64,000 bases of DNA from Phallus indusiatus (Eukaryota; Basidiomycota; Agaricomycetes; Phallales; Phallaceae). The position numbers and the translations under genes are program-made. Below, piece after piece: positions 33,205-46,600 of this stretch. How positions within the stretch are numbered: position 1 is the first letter of the stretch; every line of letters starts with the position of its first letter. Location of the stretch: the NCBI GenBank assembly GCA_027605045.1, contig JAQFWX010000003.1, forward strand, positions 1,922,001 to 1,986,000, read 5' to 3'. The notes under the pieces are model-generated. The model was given only the letters and a program-made list of their open reading frames with translations. It did not search any database and was not told where the DNA came from.

Positions 33205-36200
33205 ACGAAGAAGTCAAGGGAGGTAAAAGACAGCGATCCTGCGAGCACTGCCAGAGTGGATGGTTTATGTTCCCTGATGTTTACATGTACAATCACAGAA
33301 ATAAAGAAGAGTCAACGTTTGCAGTGTAGGTCAATAAGTAGGGTAAGATTGAATCCTGCAGGCAAGCAAGGTCAAATTGACAGTGGTAATCCTGGCAGCT
33401 GGCAGGACTGTTCTTCCATCCTCATGTGCATCACCTGCTGCAATTTGCAAACTATATATATGCGCGCCTAATATAAGAACGGCTACTGCTACCAAATTAG
33501 GACATCCGAACTGGAAATGAAATAAACGGGCAAATAACGGAAAAGGCGTCACACCGAACACGCTTGTGTATCAATTTGGGTGTGATTCGCGCGCGCAATT
33601 AGCCGGGCCACGCGTGGTTAAGTACTTACCAGAGGGGAAAATGCCTAAACGGGAAGGAAGGGGGACTTAATAACTCAATTACACTTTCCAAATCAGGCAT
33701 AGACAATCTTTGCACCTTATGTAAGCCTACTCATCGTTCGGCACTTAAGTTCAGTAACAGTATCATGTTTCTATATATGTAACTTTTTTTCTCTTTTGCA
33801 GGCAGTTCTCGGTGATATGCGCATTTTATAATGCTTGTTCGCATTCGCATTCAGATGAGCGCCCAAGGGTTTCTCTTTCCCTGCCAATTCAATGGGATCC
33901 ACTCTCTCACCTCGCTCAGGCTGTAGGCTCATGGGATTTTTATATATACTTCCCGCTTTTTAGTATACATTACGTATAATTTTGGCAACTGATGATTCAA
34001 TAATGATGGCCTGGGGTTTTCATATCGAGAAAAAAACTGAATTGTTGTCATTCTGGAGGATGGTTTTCCCGTATCAGTACTACACACACTATGTCTGAGT
34101 CTGTGGTGTACACACATTGAGGCTGTACGAGGCCTTTAATTCCCTCCTGGCTCAGGTCCTGTCGTGTTTTAAAGGCATTAATTGAAAATCGGCGTCATTG
34201 AGCCGTTCACACAAGGGGTCGATCGTGACGTACAACATACCCTTTGAACACGTAGTCGGAAAGTTTGTGAAACATGGCTCAATTGAATCACCAAGTCGAC
34301 CTTTCAACGGGCTAAATAAGAAAGCAAAGAAGATTGCAATAGAATGTCAAAATGACAAAGGCGAAGAAGAAGAAGAAGGAAGAGGGAAAAAAATGACGCG
34401 GTATCAATGAAATTCAAAATATATTTCTTGAAAATCAGGATTCTAAGAAGAACGGCGAACATATCATAACAGGCCACCTCCAGACAATATTCGAGAAACA
34501 CAAGCCAATAGTTAGTACGGTGGTCTGCAAAGGCAATTCTTTCCAGTGGTCGGTCGTTCTGCCGGTTCTCGTTCTCACACTCACAACACCATGTCGCTAT
34601 CTACGGCACGCGCTCACTTCGGGTCCTTTATATCTTCGGATCTATGGAGATCCTAGGACTATAAGTACAAAGCCGGGTGGGTGTAACATGGCTTATCATA
34701 GTGAAATGAATATCTACATACATTACCTAAACCCCTTCATTCCACGCAGTATGTTCGGGTTTTCTTCATACCAAGGATATACATATACTTGCTCCATCAT
34801 TTTTTAATTATATCATACCCCCCAAACTCACATACCATTTCGGGCTAAACCTCCACGACTTGACCGGCCGACCGATTCTAGGATAAACATTTTTAGACTC
34901 ATATACGAATCAAAATTCCGGACAAGATTGGCATGGACACCTAACCGTGGTACTAACGCTATTTCTTTCTTGTGACCTGTCGTCATTACTTAGGAACCCT
35001 CTATATATTCAGACAAGACGGGCCTTAGCAGCGGCAAAACCAACATCAACAATCTAAACGATCTAAAGAAGCTGGCCCTCATCTTTTTCTCTCGAGACAC
35101 ACACAAGAATAGATTCTATTGGAACACACATTAGAGCTTTTGGGCATTTACTTTCCAGGCGTGCTCATAAATGAGAGAGTTCGTGCAGGGCTCAAGTTAT
35201 CCCTCCTTATCGATTCGATGCCAACATGGCACATCTATCTCGCATCTCACCGCTACGTCAATGCATCGCCCTTAGGGTTACAGCAGTGTGTAAACTCGAG
35301 TCATTTTTGAAGCCATGACTTTTCACACAATCGCGATACGACCACTGTGACAAGATCTGTACTTCCAAGAACGTCTTCCGATCTCCCAGCTCACATCAAA
35401 CCGTCCGGTCTTACAGTTTAGTCGCAAGCTGCAATATTGATACGCCTTACACATACGTATACATCTGAAAAAATTCATTAACGCCTCCCCCACTCCACTG
35501 CGTTTCACTAATTAACACGATCAGCACTTTACGACATGCCAGCCTGATTTCTTCCCCATCACCACGCGCATCCCGAAAAGAAGGTTTAAGTTACATTTAT
35601 CCCGAATTCTATCTTTTCGAAGCTCAATGCTCATGGCACGTACATGCGAGTGTCAAGTGCTAAATGCATTGACATTTAGCAGATCCACGACCCTCACGCC
35701 GACGCCGAAGCCAGTCTAAAGAGAATTATCGGTACTAAACACAGGCTGTTGTTATACAATAAAGCTGAATGCCCTCACACGGCGCGTATCTCTCACTTGG
35801 CTGGCACTGGCAAGTTGACAATTTAGAAGCCTGTTTCTCAAAATGATACTAGTACATATGTATATATATCAAGCCACCCACCACCCACCAGTTCCGACTT
35901 GACGGAGAATTCAGTATTATTATTATTATCGGACTAGTCATCATAAATTATACATATGTCTTGTCATGTTCTTGTCTTCTCAGTGATTGACATCGATCCC
36001 TATATTTTGGCACCCCATAGTCCGGAGTTGCGCTCAGCAGACCTAGTTACAATATAATTTTCAATTAAAAGCCGCCGTAGGACTATACTATTCTATCATT
36101 CACACACAACGCATGTCGCAGTACGTACGTGATGATGAAATTTTCTATTGCTATAATTCAACGAATCTACACTACACCTAACATTGCAAATTACCCGAGT

Positions 36201-36719
36201 ATGTAAAAACATTATATGTATGTATGTATAGAGTATATATATACGTGCCCAGACGGAAAAAGCGGGGGTTAGTTTAGCAGCGCTAATAGCTATACTATAA
36301 ATATTTCCAACTGCAACACGCGCGCACAGCTTCAAGGTTACCCATTTCAAAAAGGCCGGTCAGACTTTGCTTATTAGTTAACCAAAGTAATGCTGCTCTA
36401 TCATTGCACAGCAACAAGTACATACATACGTATTACATATGCAATACCCTGTTACCAAAGTATCATATATCATATGAGATCAGCTAAGTTGTCTTATAAA
36501 CATCAAAAATCACGGAATCACGAACAAAAAGTAAACAAACAAACAAACAAACCCGAAGTTCTAATCAAACACATCTCTTCCATCGGACACGCAACGATAC
36601 TTGAATTTCAAAGTCTCAAATCACTCAAATTTTATAAATTTCTCTTCAAAAAAGCGTGTTCCTCTTTAGAACCCTGTATATATTTGTGCGACAGATTTGT
36701 TTAGGATAAACTGATAAAC
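33205..36719. other. Intergenic region downstream of the oxidoreductase
   Basis: About 3.5 kb. No frame longer than about 105 codons has recognisable motifs. AT-rich stretches with TATATA runs and an (AAAC)n microsatellite at 36533-36551. I see no gene. Confidence 0.5.
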
Positions 36720-38638
36720 AGACAATTGACGACGTGTGTAAGAATGTACTTTATGAAAAGGAAAAATGGCTAATGGCAGTGTGTATGAGGATGGAGGATG
36801 GAGGTATACGGCGAGAGGATGAGCAAGCGGTATGCAAAGGGGGAAGGTATTGGGATGATGGGAGGGTAGGCGGGTGAATAGAAAAAATATAAAATACAGA
36901 GAATAAATTCAAGGAACAACAAAGATTTGTGCAAGAAGAGGGGAAAATAAAAGTGTTGCAGGTTGTAGGTACAATGCAGAATAAAAGGAAAAAAATGTTT
37001 TTTTTGAAAGTGCGGGTATACAGAATGTAGTGAGGGTTTCGGATGGCTTCGGGGGTTGCGTTTCATGTCGGCTTGAGGGATATCGGGATAAATACCGGAG
37101 GTTGATGGAGGATTAGTTTGACAGGATATATGCCAATGTTTCGAGATGAGGGATGAGGACGGGTAAAGCCAACTTGAACGACCCTTGTGCGCGGAGGGAT
37201 AGAAGGAAAAAGGGGATAAAAAAAGAGTAATAAAAAGAAGGTATGACAATTATGGACACGAAAATGTATGGAATTGTAGACAATGAAAAGGAACAAATAA
37301 GAAAAGAAAAAAGTTGAGAATTGAGAGATGGAAATTGAGGGAATGTGTAATGTTCTTTACGATCAAGAAGAGGAACAAATTATAGCACAATGTAAGAAAA
37401 AAAAAGGGGGGGTAGAGGGATGATTAGGATAAAGGGTAGGGAGGGGAAAAAGCCAAGGACGACACGTCTAACGCGGGTAGAATTAGCGTATTACAAAAAG
37501 AAATAACACCCGGTACTTTTTCGAGGGGAGGGGGTACGAGCAGACCTATTTGCCCAATGAAGAAGGCGCCGAAGTCTAAGGTCTGCAAGAGAAACGAGGA
37601 TGAGGATAATGCGATACCAATAAGCCGGAGGATGCGTATGTATGTATGGTGCGTGTGCGAGAAGCTGCCAAAGCAATGGAAAAACGGTGGGATGGATGTG
37701 ATGCAATACGACGATGCTTTGAATATGTGAAGAATGCGGAAAATGTGAATTGAAGGATGTATTTGTCTGTGTGTGCACGGATTGCAAGAATGAGAGGGTG
37801 GATCAAGAGTAGCCCAAACAAACGAGGAATGTGTTAAAGAGATAGAGAGATAGAGGGAAGAAAAGGACAACAGGAAGCAAAGGAGGAAAAAAAAGGAAAA
37901 GAGAAGAAAAGAAAAAAACGATTGCTGTTAATTGCCAAGTTGAGTGTGATTGTAGATATTGCGCGTGCGTGGTGTAATTGTTGCATAGTAGTGTGTGTGG
38001 ATTGTTGTTGTTATTGTTGTGCGTGCTTTGCTTGTCAGGAACAGAAAAGAACAGGAAAAAAAATGTACAAGAAAGAAAGAAAAAAGTGCGCGAAAGGGGG
38101 TTTAAAAATGTGTAACAGAATACAGTTTTGCATAGAGGTAGGTGGGACGATTGGGAGGGGTATTTGCAATGCGGAAGAATAGAGACGGCGAGGATAGATG
38201 AGACGTCCGACCGACCGGAGAGATAGATAATATCGGAGAACAGGCAAGGTAGCAATCTTTGTGGGACCCTACAACGAACCGACGACAAACGAATGTCGTG
38301 TGGTGGTGATGGAGTAAGGGTCGGCCGATCTTTTGTTCGCTTTTCCGAAACAATCGAGCCTTTGTGGTGGTGGTGGTGGTAGCCGCCCATAGATGTAAGC
38401 CGATGATGAACAGAGGGGAAAGAAAAGAAACATTTGAGCTTAAAAGGAGTGAATGTAGGTCGGAATCATAGGCTTTTAAACAGCGCGGTGACGAGGCGAA
38501 ATAAGGGTAAGAACAGCAAAAGGCGAGAGAGGTTAAGACCGTAGAGGAGAGATAGAAGAGGACGATGATAGGTGGGGAGGGCATAGCAGTAGAGAAATGG
38601 GAATATATCGTCGTAAGCCAGTTAAGGCCACGAGCGAT
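36720..38638. other. Purine-rich plus-strand tract downstream of the cyclin gene
   Basis: About 1.9 kb in which the plus strand is dominated by G and A with GGA, GAA and GGT runs. The cyclin is on the minus strand, so its sense strand is pyrimidine-rich here. The many long minus-strand frames (for example 37803-38390) are rich in Phe, Ser, Pro, His and Leu as expected from pyrimidine-rich DNA and are not genes in my reading. Confidence 0.55.
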
Positions 38639-40243
38639 TTACTGAGCCCGTGGTGTTGGTGGGACGGCTTGCTTTGCACGACCGAAAGTAACAGCACCTG
38701 GAGCGATAGGGAACATATTCGCCACAGATATTCCCATAGAATCATCACCGACAATAGAAGCACGCTTGGTAGGAGAAGGGTGGTGCTGTACGTGGTTACC
38801 TGTCGCGGTAGGGAACCAGTTCTCCTTGTCCTCGCCACCTGTATCGGCCGCAAGAGCGAACGCGTCAGCAGCATGTATAGACACAGCTGGCGTTGTTGGC
38901 ATGTCAACGTCATCTGATTCTGACGACGTTGTAGTCGAGGTGACACATGTTGTCGGAGAACTAGAAGTGTCCATCATCGATTGGCGATGGCTGAACAGGG
39001 GGGTGATTGGGGGGAGATTAGGAAGCGGTTGCCGAACAAAGCGTCGTCCCTCGAGGAAGAATTGGAGGATATGGGTGGAAGCTTTGGAATAGAAGGAATA
39101 TGAATACTTTTTTACAAGAACCTCGGAGAGGTCATGGGAGTTGGTCGCAAGACGGGCATCGAGAAGTTCTACGACTTGAAGGGCTTCGTCCGTTTCATCG
39201 AAAGGCTGTTCACGAGAAGCAAAAAAAGAATGAGATAAAGAGGAAGTAGAAAAAAAAAGGAAGGGCTTACTCGACGCGATTTTCCGCAGGTATGGCGGGC
39301 CAAGATCAAGGCACCCGCTGCTATTGCGGAGGGGACGAATTTTACGAATTCACGATAAAACAATGTAATCTCCATTAAAAAGCGCGCGACATGTTGAGTC
39401 TTCGCGTCTTCCATTAGTCCAGACTCGCAGCAGGCGACACGGAGCCAAGCTTCCGCCGTAGGGTGACCGACGACCCATTGAATGGTTTCCAATACATGGT
39501 ATTCCATTTGAACGAAAGCGTCTTCCTCATAAGCACCACGACAAATTTGCGCTAGATCTTCGACCGATGGTATTCGGTCTTTGGGATCTTCGAACTTGGA
39601 TGCGATCCATAGGGCGGCGCACCCGAGCAGCTGGTAGTGTTTGAGATAGACCACTCGGCGTGATACGTAGCGATCAACGATGTTGAGAGTCAGATAGAGG
39701 GTTTCAGCACGAAGCCGAAATGTCAAATGAACTTCGACGAGGAAGTCGACGAGACAAGGGCGCATGTGCCAACGGATTTCGGGTTGCTGATCCATCGAAG
39801 AAGAGGAAGACTTTGTACATTGCTGAATCATGTAATAACGCGCAGGAAACCGCAAGATGAAAAAAGAGAAGCAGGTTGAAGACAGGGCGATTATGAAAAA
39901 AAAAGAGAAGTAGTCAAGTAATCAATACAAAACGCGTTGAATATGTCTGATAGAGCAGCAGAGAACTTACCTCCATGTCGTGCATGTAATGCAGAATGTC
40001 ATACCGGTACTCCTCTTCGATGAGACGCGTGTCCCGGATTTGATTGATGAGCTGCGATTCCCGGATGCGTTTGATCTCTGCACCGCCTGGGGTTCGGCGG
40101 GTGAGGGCGGATGACAGGACTGGTTGGAGTGGTGACCTGCGCGCTTTCACAACGCCGCCATCACGGACCAGCGGCGAAGGTTTTCTCTTCGAATAAACGG
40201 CAAGACGAGCAGCTTTGGTGTTGATATTTGAAACGTCCTTCAT
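38639..40243 (-). CDS. CLN1: G1-type cyclin
   Basis: Three exons, 40243-39971, 39822-39271 and 39205-38639, all phase 0, giving 463 aa. Cyclins of this class bind the Cdk1/Cdc28-type kinase and drive G1/S entry. The cyclin box is clear: RWHMRPCLVDFLVEVHLTFR, LYLTLNIVDRYVSRR, LLGCAALWIASKFEDPKDR, IPSVEDLAQIC, then WLRVACC and FREFVKFVPSAIAAGALILA of the second fold. The N-terminal arm has basic Ser/Thr-Pro sites (RRSPLQP, RRTPGG); the C-terminal tail is Ser/Thr/Asp-rich with SSESDDVDMPTTP and a full CDK site in HPSPTKR, resembling a PEST tail. The start was placed at MKDVSN; an in-frame ATG at 40318 would add 25 residues. The assignment to the CLN group rather than B-type rests on the tail and lack of a visible destruction box. 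Confidence 0.85.
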
Positions 40244-43200
40244 AGTTGTTGGGTTGGATGATAATCGTGGTCTAGTAGCTTGATCTGGGGGTGGTTCCGT
40301 CAGTATGAGAACACGCATCAAACGGGGAGAAGTGAAAAGCGGAACGGAACAAAAAAAGAACAGAGTAAAAAGAAGTAAAAGACCCAACGGGTGTGTATTT
40401 GAACGCGTTGAGTCGAAATTAAGCAAGTAAAGGTGCAGAACGCGACACAGACCTCGAGAAATGCATTCACTGAGGGAGGGGCACCGATGCGTATAATGGG
40501 AAAGAAGAGTAGCAAATCTAAGAAGCGGATTGTCGTGTCAGGGAGTAGAAGGAGAAGGAGGAGAACGTGTAGGAAGAAGTCGAGCAGAACGGTGAGCACG
40601 ACGAGGAGGAGGAAAGGGAGGAAGAGAACGAACAGGCTGGGCCTGCACAAAACTGTATAAGAAGGGAAACAGATTTGTGTCCAGAAATAATAAAATTATT
40701 AATAATCTGGACGAAAAATATTTCATCCCAGCGTCCAAAAAAATAGAGAAAATAAAAATATCCAATATAAAAATCCGGACCAAAAAAAATAATTAATAAG
40801 CAGAAATTATGTAATGCCCAATGTGAACAGGGACAGACAGACAGACAGAGAGCCGCGAGCCGCGACCATCAAATCAGAAATGAGAACTATAAAAAAATAA
40901 CGAGAAAAACAAGGGATGCCGTCGCATTATTATTTCCTTTTTCCTCCATTTATTTATTATATTTATTGTAATCCATCTGTCACCAAGAAATCACCGGACT
41001 TTCTGCCGGGTCTCCACCCTCGACGACCATCACATATCGTCGACACACGTATAAATGCAAAAATTATTATTAGACGAAAAACTATACTCACCCAAGTCTT
41101 GTTTCAAAACGAGGCCTGACACCTTCCAAGGTTCGGATTCGATTGACAGGGTATGAATTATAGGGTTTTCAAAGGAATGTGGGGGTATTTTTTTTTTCTA
41201 TACGAGACAAAGATAAAAAAAAGAAATTGAGTTTTTTTTTGCCGACACCGACTGGTTGCGCGCGCGACTGGTCGTTGTCGTCGTCGGTCACGGAATGTGT
41301 TTTTTTGACGAAGCGACAGCGAAAAAACAGACGCAAAAAAAAACAACGTCGGGCGACTTTGGAGGGGTATACAAAGCGAAAGCAAAGAAGAACAAGGGAG
41401 AGAAGGGGGGGGGGAGGAACTAAATCTTTTGCACCCGGCTTGGGAAGATATATCTTCGCTGGTTTGATGCCTCGAGGCCCGCTTCACTAACAATTCACCT
41501 TGGCCCTATTTTCCCTCTAGCCTCAAGGCAGTACCATCCGTCTCTTTCACTAATTGTCCCACAATAAAAGCGCATCGATTGATAGAGTATAAAGGCGTAA
41601 CATGAACACGAGTATGATGCAGAATCATAATACCTAACACCCAGACGTTTGATGAAAAAGAAAAAAAAATGCACTGTCGTTTGTAGATCATCATCAAGCA
41701 TTCTTTTGACAGCTCTGACCTCAATAAATGTTCTGCAACCCTGCTTTCCCTCTCTTTATAAGCTAAGTCACTGATATCGGTGATATAATTCCTCTTGCTC
41801 TCGCGTCGCGCACACACAAACACATGCACACCTGTCATATTGCGCCCATATGCATAGTTACATATGTGTATGTCTCGTATGTACAGACGCGAGCTACGCC
41901 GCTATCGGCGGCTCTAGCCATGCTATTAGGACATATGTAGTTAAATATTTTCCTTGCTGTGGCCATCCATCATATTTCGATCTTCCGGTCACGATTAAAG
42001 ACCAGGCCTAGCCATCGGGTGGGAACATTTGAAACTGCCGTACGTACTTATAATATATATATACTCAGATAAATCTTCAAGCCTGATCACGTCTGACTTT
42101 AAACGAGAACATCATCGATTCATCGATTAAACGATGACCTATCTCCAACAGACAGACAGGAAGAAAAAAAAACACAGACGGACATCCGTCCGCTGTACGC
42201 GTTCCGTGAATGTAGAAAAGAAACATGTATATAATATCCATACATCACCGAGACTGGCTGCTATGTTTGTTCTTAATACAGTATTTGACATAAAATTATC
42301 TGCAACACGCTCTTCATTGATGATCTCTGCCATGCGACCTATTTTTGTTCCTGAATTACATCACTGCGTTCTCTTCCGGGATCTATAGATCGCCCGAAAA
42401 CCTCCAGAACATTGCCTAATTTAGTCTCTCCGAAGGTTATTAGCTATCCAATTAAATCTAAGTCCCATACTTATCGCCAAGAAGGGGTGGTTGTGGAGGC
42501 GCTGCTACTGAAATGGCTTCTCTTCAGATTCTATGTAGATCGGCACTCCCGGCAAACCACCTTCTTGGTCACATTTTCCTGACGGCAAGATATGCCGAAA
42601 CGTAACATTGGGCTGAGTCGCCACTATATTCCTATCTATTTGACAAGAAATCTTTCCGGATAGTGTGGAAATAAATAAAGCCTCGATCTCAAGCCTTTAA
42701 TATCAACTAGCCTTCTCAGAATGACGTCGGGATGATAGCCAAAATTGAGCCGCAGTGGGCGCTATCAGAAGTATGGCCACCGCTTAGCCGTGCTCAAGCC
42801 GACTACTGCATTAGCACTCATGGAAAAAAGAAAACGAAGATCCCATTCAATGTGCTTTTCATATTCAGGAAAAGACGTTATATGTATTCCGACCCGGTAA
42901 TTCTCTGCTAGAATTGGATCAAAGAATATTTATCTGGCTTTCATAGTTTTTATTTTTTTTATTATAAACACTCCGCATTTGCGATTTTTCATCTGAGAGA
43001 ACGAAAAGTATATACACGTTCATAATGCAGACAGTGATTGAGTGAGAGAAAAGAAATGGAAAACCCGCCGAAAAGACAGAAATTTGAAACTAGTATGAAA
43101 ATGGGAAGGGAAAACAACAACAAAATATAACGACACTGTTTAACGTTCACTATTACTAATTAACATATTGAAAGAAAAAGAAAACAAAGGTGAAGGTGAA

Positions 43201-43607
43201 AAAAGAATGGGTAGGAAAAGATGCTGGAAAGAGAACTATTTGAATGTCTCCAAATGTCATTCGGGAATTGGAACAGTGTGTGTATATTGACCAAATATAG
43301 TCACAGGGGATGCCAAAGGGGGCGACGATGACGATCAAAACTAAAATGTAGGTTGAGGAAGATATAGACGGTTGCGAGAATGGAATGTAACACGTGTAAA
43401 CAGGAAGACACTGAAGAGAAAATTGGAAGGTACTTGAATCATGTATCATGTATGCACTTATGCACGAGGATAGAACACATAAGACATATACTCAACGGCT
43501 CCAAAAAAATAAAGGTTGGGGATGGGTGGAATGAAGAGAAAGCAAATAATCGAAAAAGCGAAGAAAGAAAAAGGAAAAAAAGAAGAAAAAAAAAATCAGC
43601 CACGAAT
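40244..43607. other. Long upstream region of the cyclin gene
   Basis: About 3.4 kb between the cyclin start and the 3' end of the next minus-strand gene. From 40244 to about 41500 the cyclin sense strand is pyrimidine-rich, consistent with a long leader or core promoter. The rest holds only short frames without motifs. Confidence 0.5.
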
Positions 43608-46600
43608 TCATTCGCGTGGTACAAGTCCTCCCATCAACATAGACAACAGGTGTTCGTTCTGCGTTTGTCCGTGTCCATGACCATGTCCGGGATGCAGTCC
43701 ATGTAATCCTCCTCCTCCGCCACCTACTCCATGCTGTTGTTGGGGTCCCAAGTGCTGTAACTGCGGTGGAGGAATCACACCAGGCATCATATGCTGCTGC
43801 TGCTGTTGTCGAATTCCCAACTGCGCCTGAATAGAAGAAGGAAGACCACCCGCTCCAGGTCCTCCAGGTCCCGAAGCCCCGGGCTGAACGAATTGGCCTC
43901 TCAGACCACCAGGTATACCTCCAGTCGGCGGTCCTCCCCCACCCCCTCCACCGAGCGAAAGATGCCCATGTGACGCCTGTTGCTGTTGCTGAAGTTGTTG
44001 TTGACCTTGCAACCCCCCGCGCATGCCAACACCAATACCAGGGTGATGATGTTGTGGCTGCACGGTGAAGTCCGGATGATGACCCGAAAGCATGCCATTA
44101 CCCCCACCCGAATTGAGTAGGCTCTGAATTGGCAGCTGTCCCGGCCCGCCAGAACCGCGTTGACCTGCATGAAGCCCACCAACACCGCCGCCACCAACGT
44201 TCATACCCCCAAGACTACCCATCCCACCCATTCCGCCAATACCAAAGTTCGCTGACGGAGTAGCTCCACCTCCGAACCCATTGAAAGACTGGTGTTGATG
44301 TTGAGGTCCACCTGCACCACCACCAACAACTGGGTTTCCAGGTATACCACCTAGTCCCACCCCACCAAGACCCATACCACCAACGACGTTGCCATTGAGA
44401 TAAGCATTGGGATCATGGGGCGGTCGGCCACCAAGGTTCGCAAGGCCTGGAGGAAGTCTATGCAATGTATTCGGTCCATTTGGACTCAATGGCGAAGGTT
44501 CACCACGGAATGGAGGCTGGAACATTCTGCCACCACCGTTACCGCCGCCACCGCCACCTGCACCAATACCAACATTGATATTACCGAGGCTGCCGCTTGC
44601 ATTTTGATTATTGAATAACTGTGGTAATCCTCCAATACCAGGTGTCTGGCGGTCGAACTGCTGTTGCTGTTGTTGCTGCTGAGACTGTGGCCCTTGTCGC
44701 TGCTGAACTGAGATCGCGAAAGGAGCGTTAGGAGAGGCGTCGTCAATGATGTCCGAAGCGTATATGCTTCCTTCCCGACCACGAGTAGGTCGTAAACCAG
44801 GTACAAGTCCGTCTGGCATGAAAGCTGGACGACCGTCGAACTGATGTTCAAGGAGACTGTTGGTGTTGGTGAAATGGTGTTGAGGCTGAGGCTGGTGATG
44901 GGGAATGTGTTGTTCATGCAAAGCATGCAGATGGGAGGGAAGAGAAGGTCGGTGTAATAAGCTTTGAGGATTGAGTCTGGCACTCTGCATGTGATGACAC
45001 TTTGTCAGAACCAATTCCATAATTGAAAGGCGATGAAAAAGATAACGTTACCTGAGAACTTTGCAACATAGCAAGCATATCTTGGATATTATCTACAGGA
45101 GGATTTCCAGAAAACCCGTTAAGACTAGACGGACCCAAATCGTGCTGCCTTCCTTGCTGAGAGACAGACGGAGAGACGCTTTGAGGTGGGGCTGGGATTC
45201 CTTGCTGCGAAAGCATTCCACCGCTCGATTGAAATCCGCCAGCAGTATTTGGAACGGCGTCTTTGCTTTTGTCCCAGAACTTGGCAAAGCGACTGCCTCG
45301 TCCGGCGACCCCAGGATGCATTGAAGAAGATGGAGAAGGAGTCGAATCATGCGTTCCCGCTTGTCCGACAGAGCTTTGAGATAGAAGAGTTTGAGGGCTC
45401 GACCGAGGGTTACGGTCAGGAAGGAGGGCTTCGACGGCATTGAAACCGCCACGAAGGTCTACGGACGATTGTCGGGAAGAAGCGAATCCAGCACCACCAG
45501 CTGGTGTTCCATCAGCCGCACCAGAAACGCTGTTGTCAAATGGTGAGAAGCCTGAGCGAACTCCGATATTTTCAAGGGCTTGAAGACGTTGTTGAGCCAC
45601 AGCGTCGGGACCGCCGAACGAATTATTGAGGCCGCGCGTTACATTGTCAGATACAAGAGGAGATGGCTGGCGACGATTAGGAGGGAATGGTTTGGGAGAG
45701 GGCTGTGAACCAATCACGCCAATTGGATGAATAGGAAGTTGTCCCGTCGGACTAGTGATGGAATTGTTACTGTTAGCACGTTGAGATTGCGTAAAAGCCA
45801 AGACGCGCGATTGCGCGGGCGGATTAAAGGATATCGATGCGGGTGGTGTGGTAGTATGGGGGATTTTGAACGAAGAGTCATTCTCACTGAGGGCGCTGGA
45901 CCCTAGCGGACCAGGGGTGGAGGAAGTGAAGGGAGGGAGAGACGAACCAGGGTTAGTGTCGTGAGAGTGTGGCAACAAATCAGACGGTGTAGAAACAGAA
46001 GGGTTGTTGGACTTCGATGGTCCGTGTGGGGCGGCGCTGATTATAGCAGGATCAGCCTTTGCAGGATCGACGGAAGGAGAAGAAATGTGAGATAAATGTG
46101 CCACAGGGGCGGGAGATCTGGTGGTTGCTACATTTTTTGAAAATAGAAAGTTAGTACCAGATTTATCAACGCATCTGCATGACAAAGGAAAAGAACACAT
46201 ACAAGGAACTTCGGGTTCTGGGGATTTTGCAGGCGTTGTGCTATGGGATTTGGCCTTACCGTCTCCCTTCATGAGACCAAAGAAGAATGCGTCGCTGGCT
46301 TTCGCTTGTTCGTCCGTAGTAAGCGAAGGAGGATTTGGAGAAACCAATTCGGTGGTTAGGACGGTACCGTCTCGAGGGAAAGACTCGGACGATGCAGACG
46401 GAGACATGCTGCCGTTTGATGGTGCTGGTGCAGCTGATGCTGGAATAGAGGATGCAGTAGTAGTGGTTTGTTGTTTCGCCAAACCTTGTCTCTTCTTCCA
46501 AGCTTGAATTTCATCTTCCATCCCGTCCATCTTCCCGCCGAATATGCCAGTTTTAGGTGCACCAGCTTCTGGAACATAATCGTCCATCCACGCTGGTTCC

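Noticed and set aside
37063..38584. Many long minus-strand frames rich in Phe, Ser, Leu, Pro and His.
   Set aside because: All follow from pyrimidine-rich DNA; several overlap in different frames with no conserved segment.
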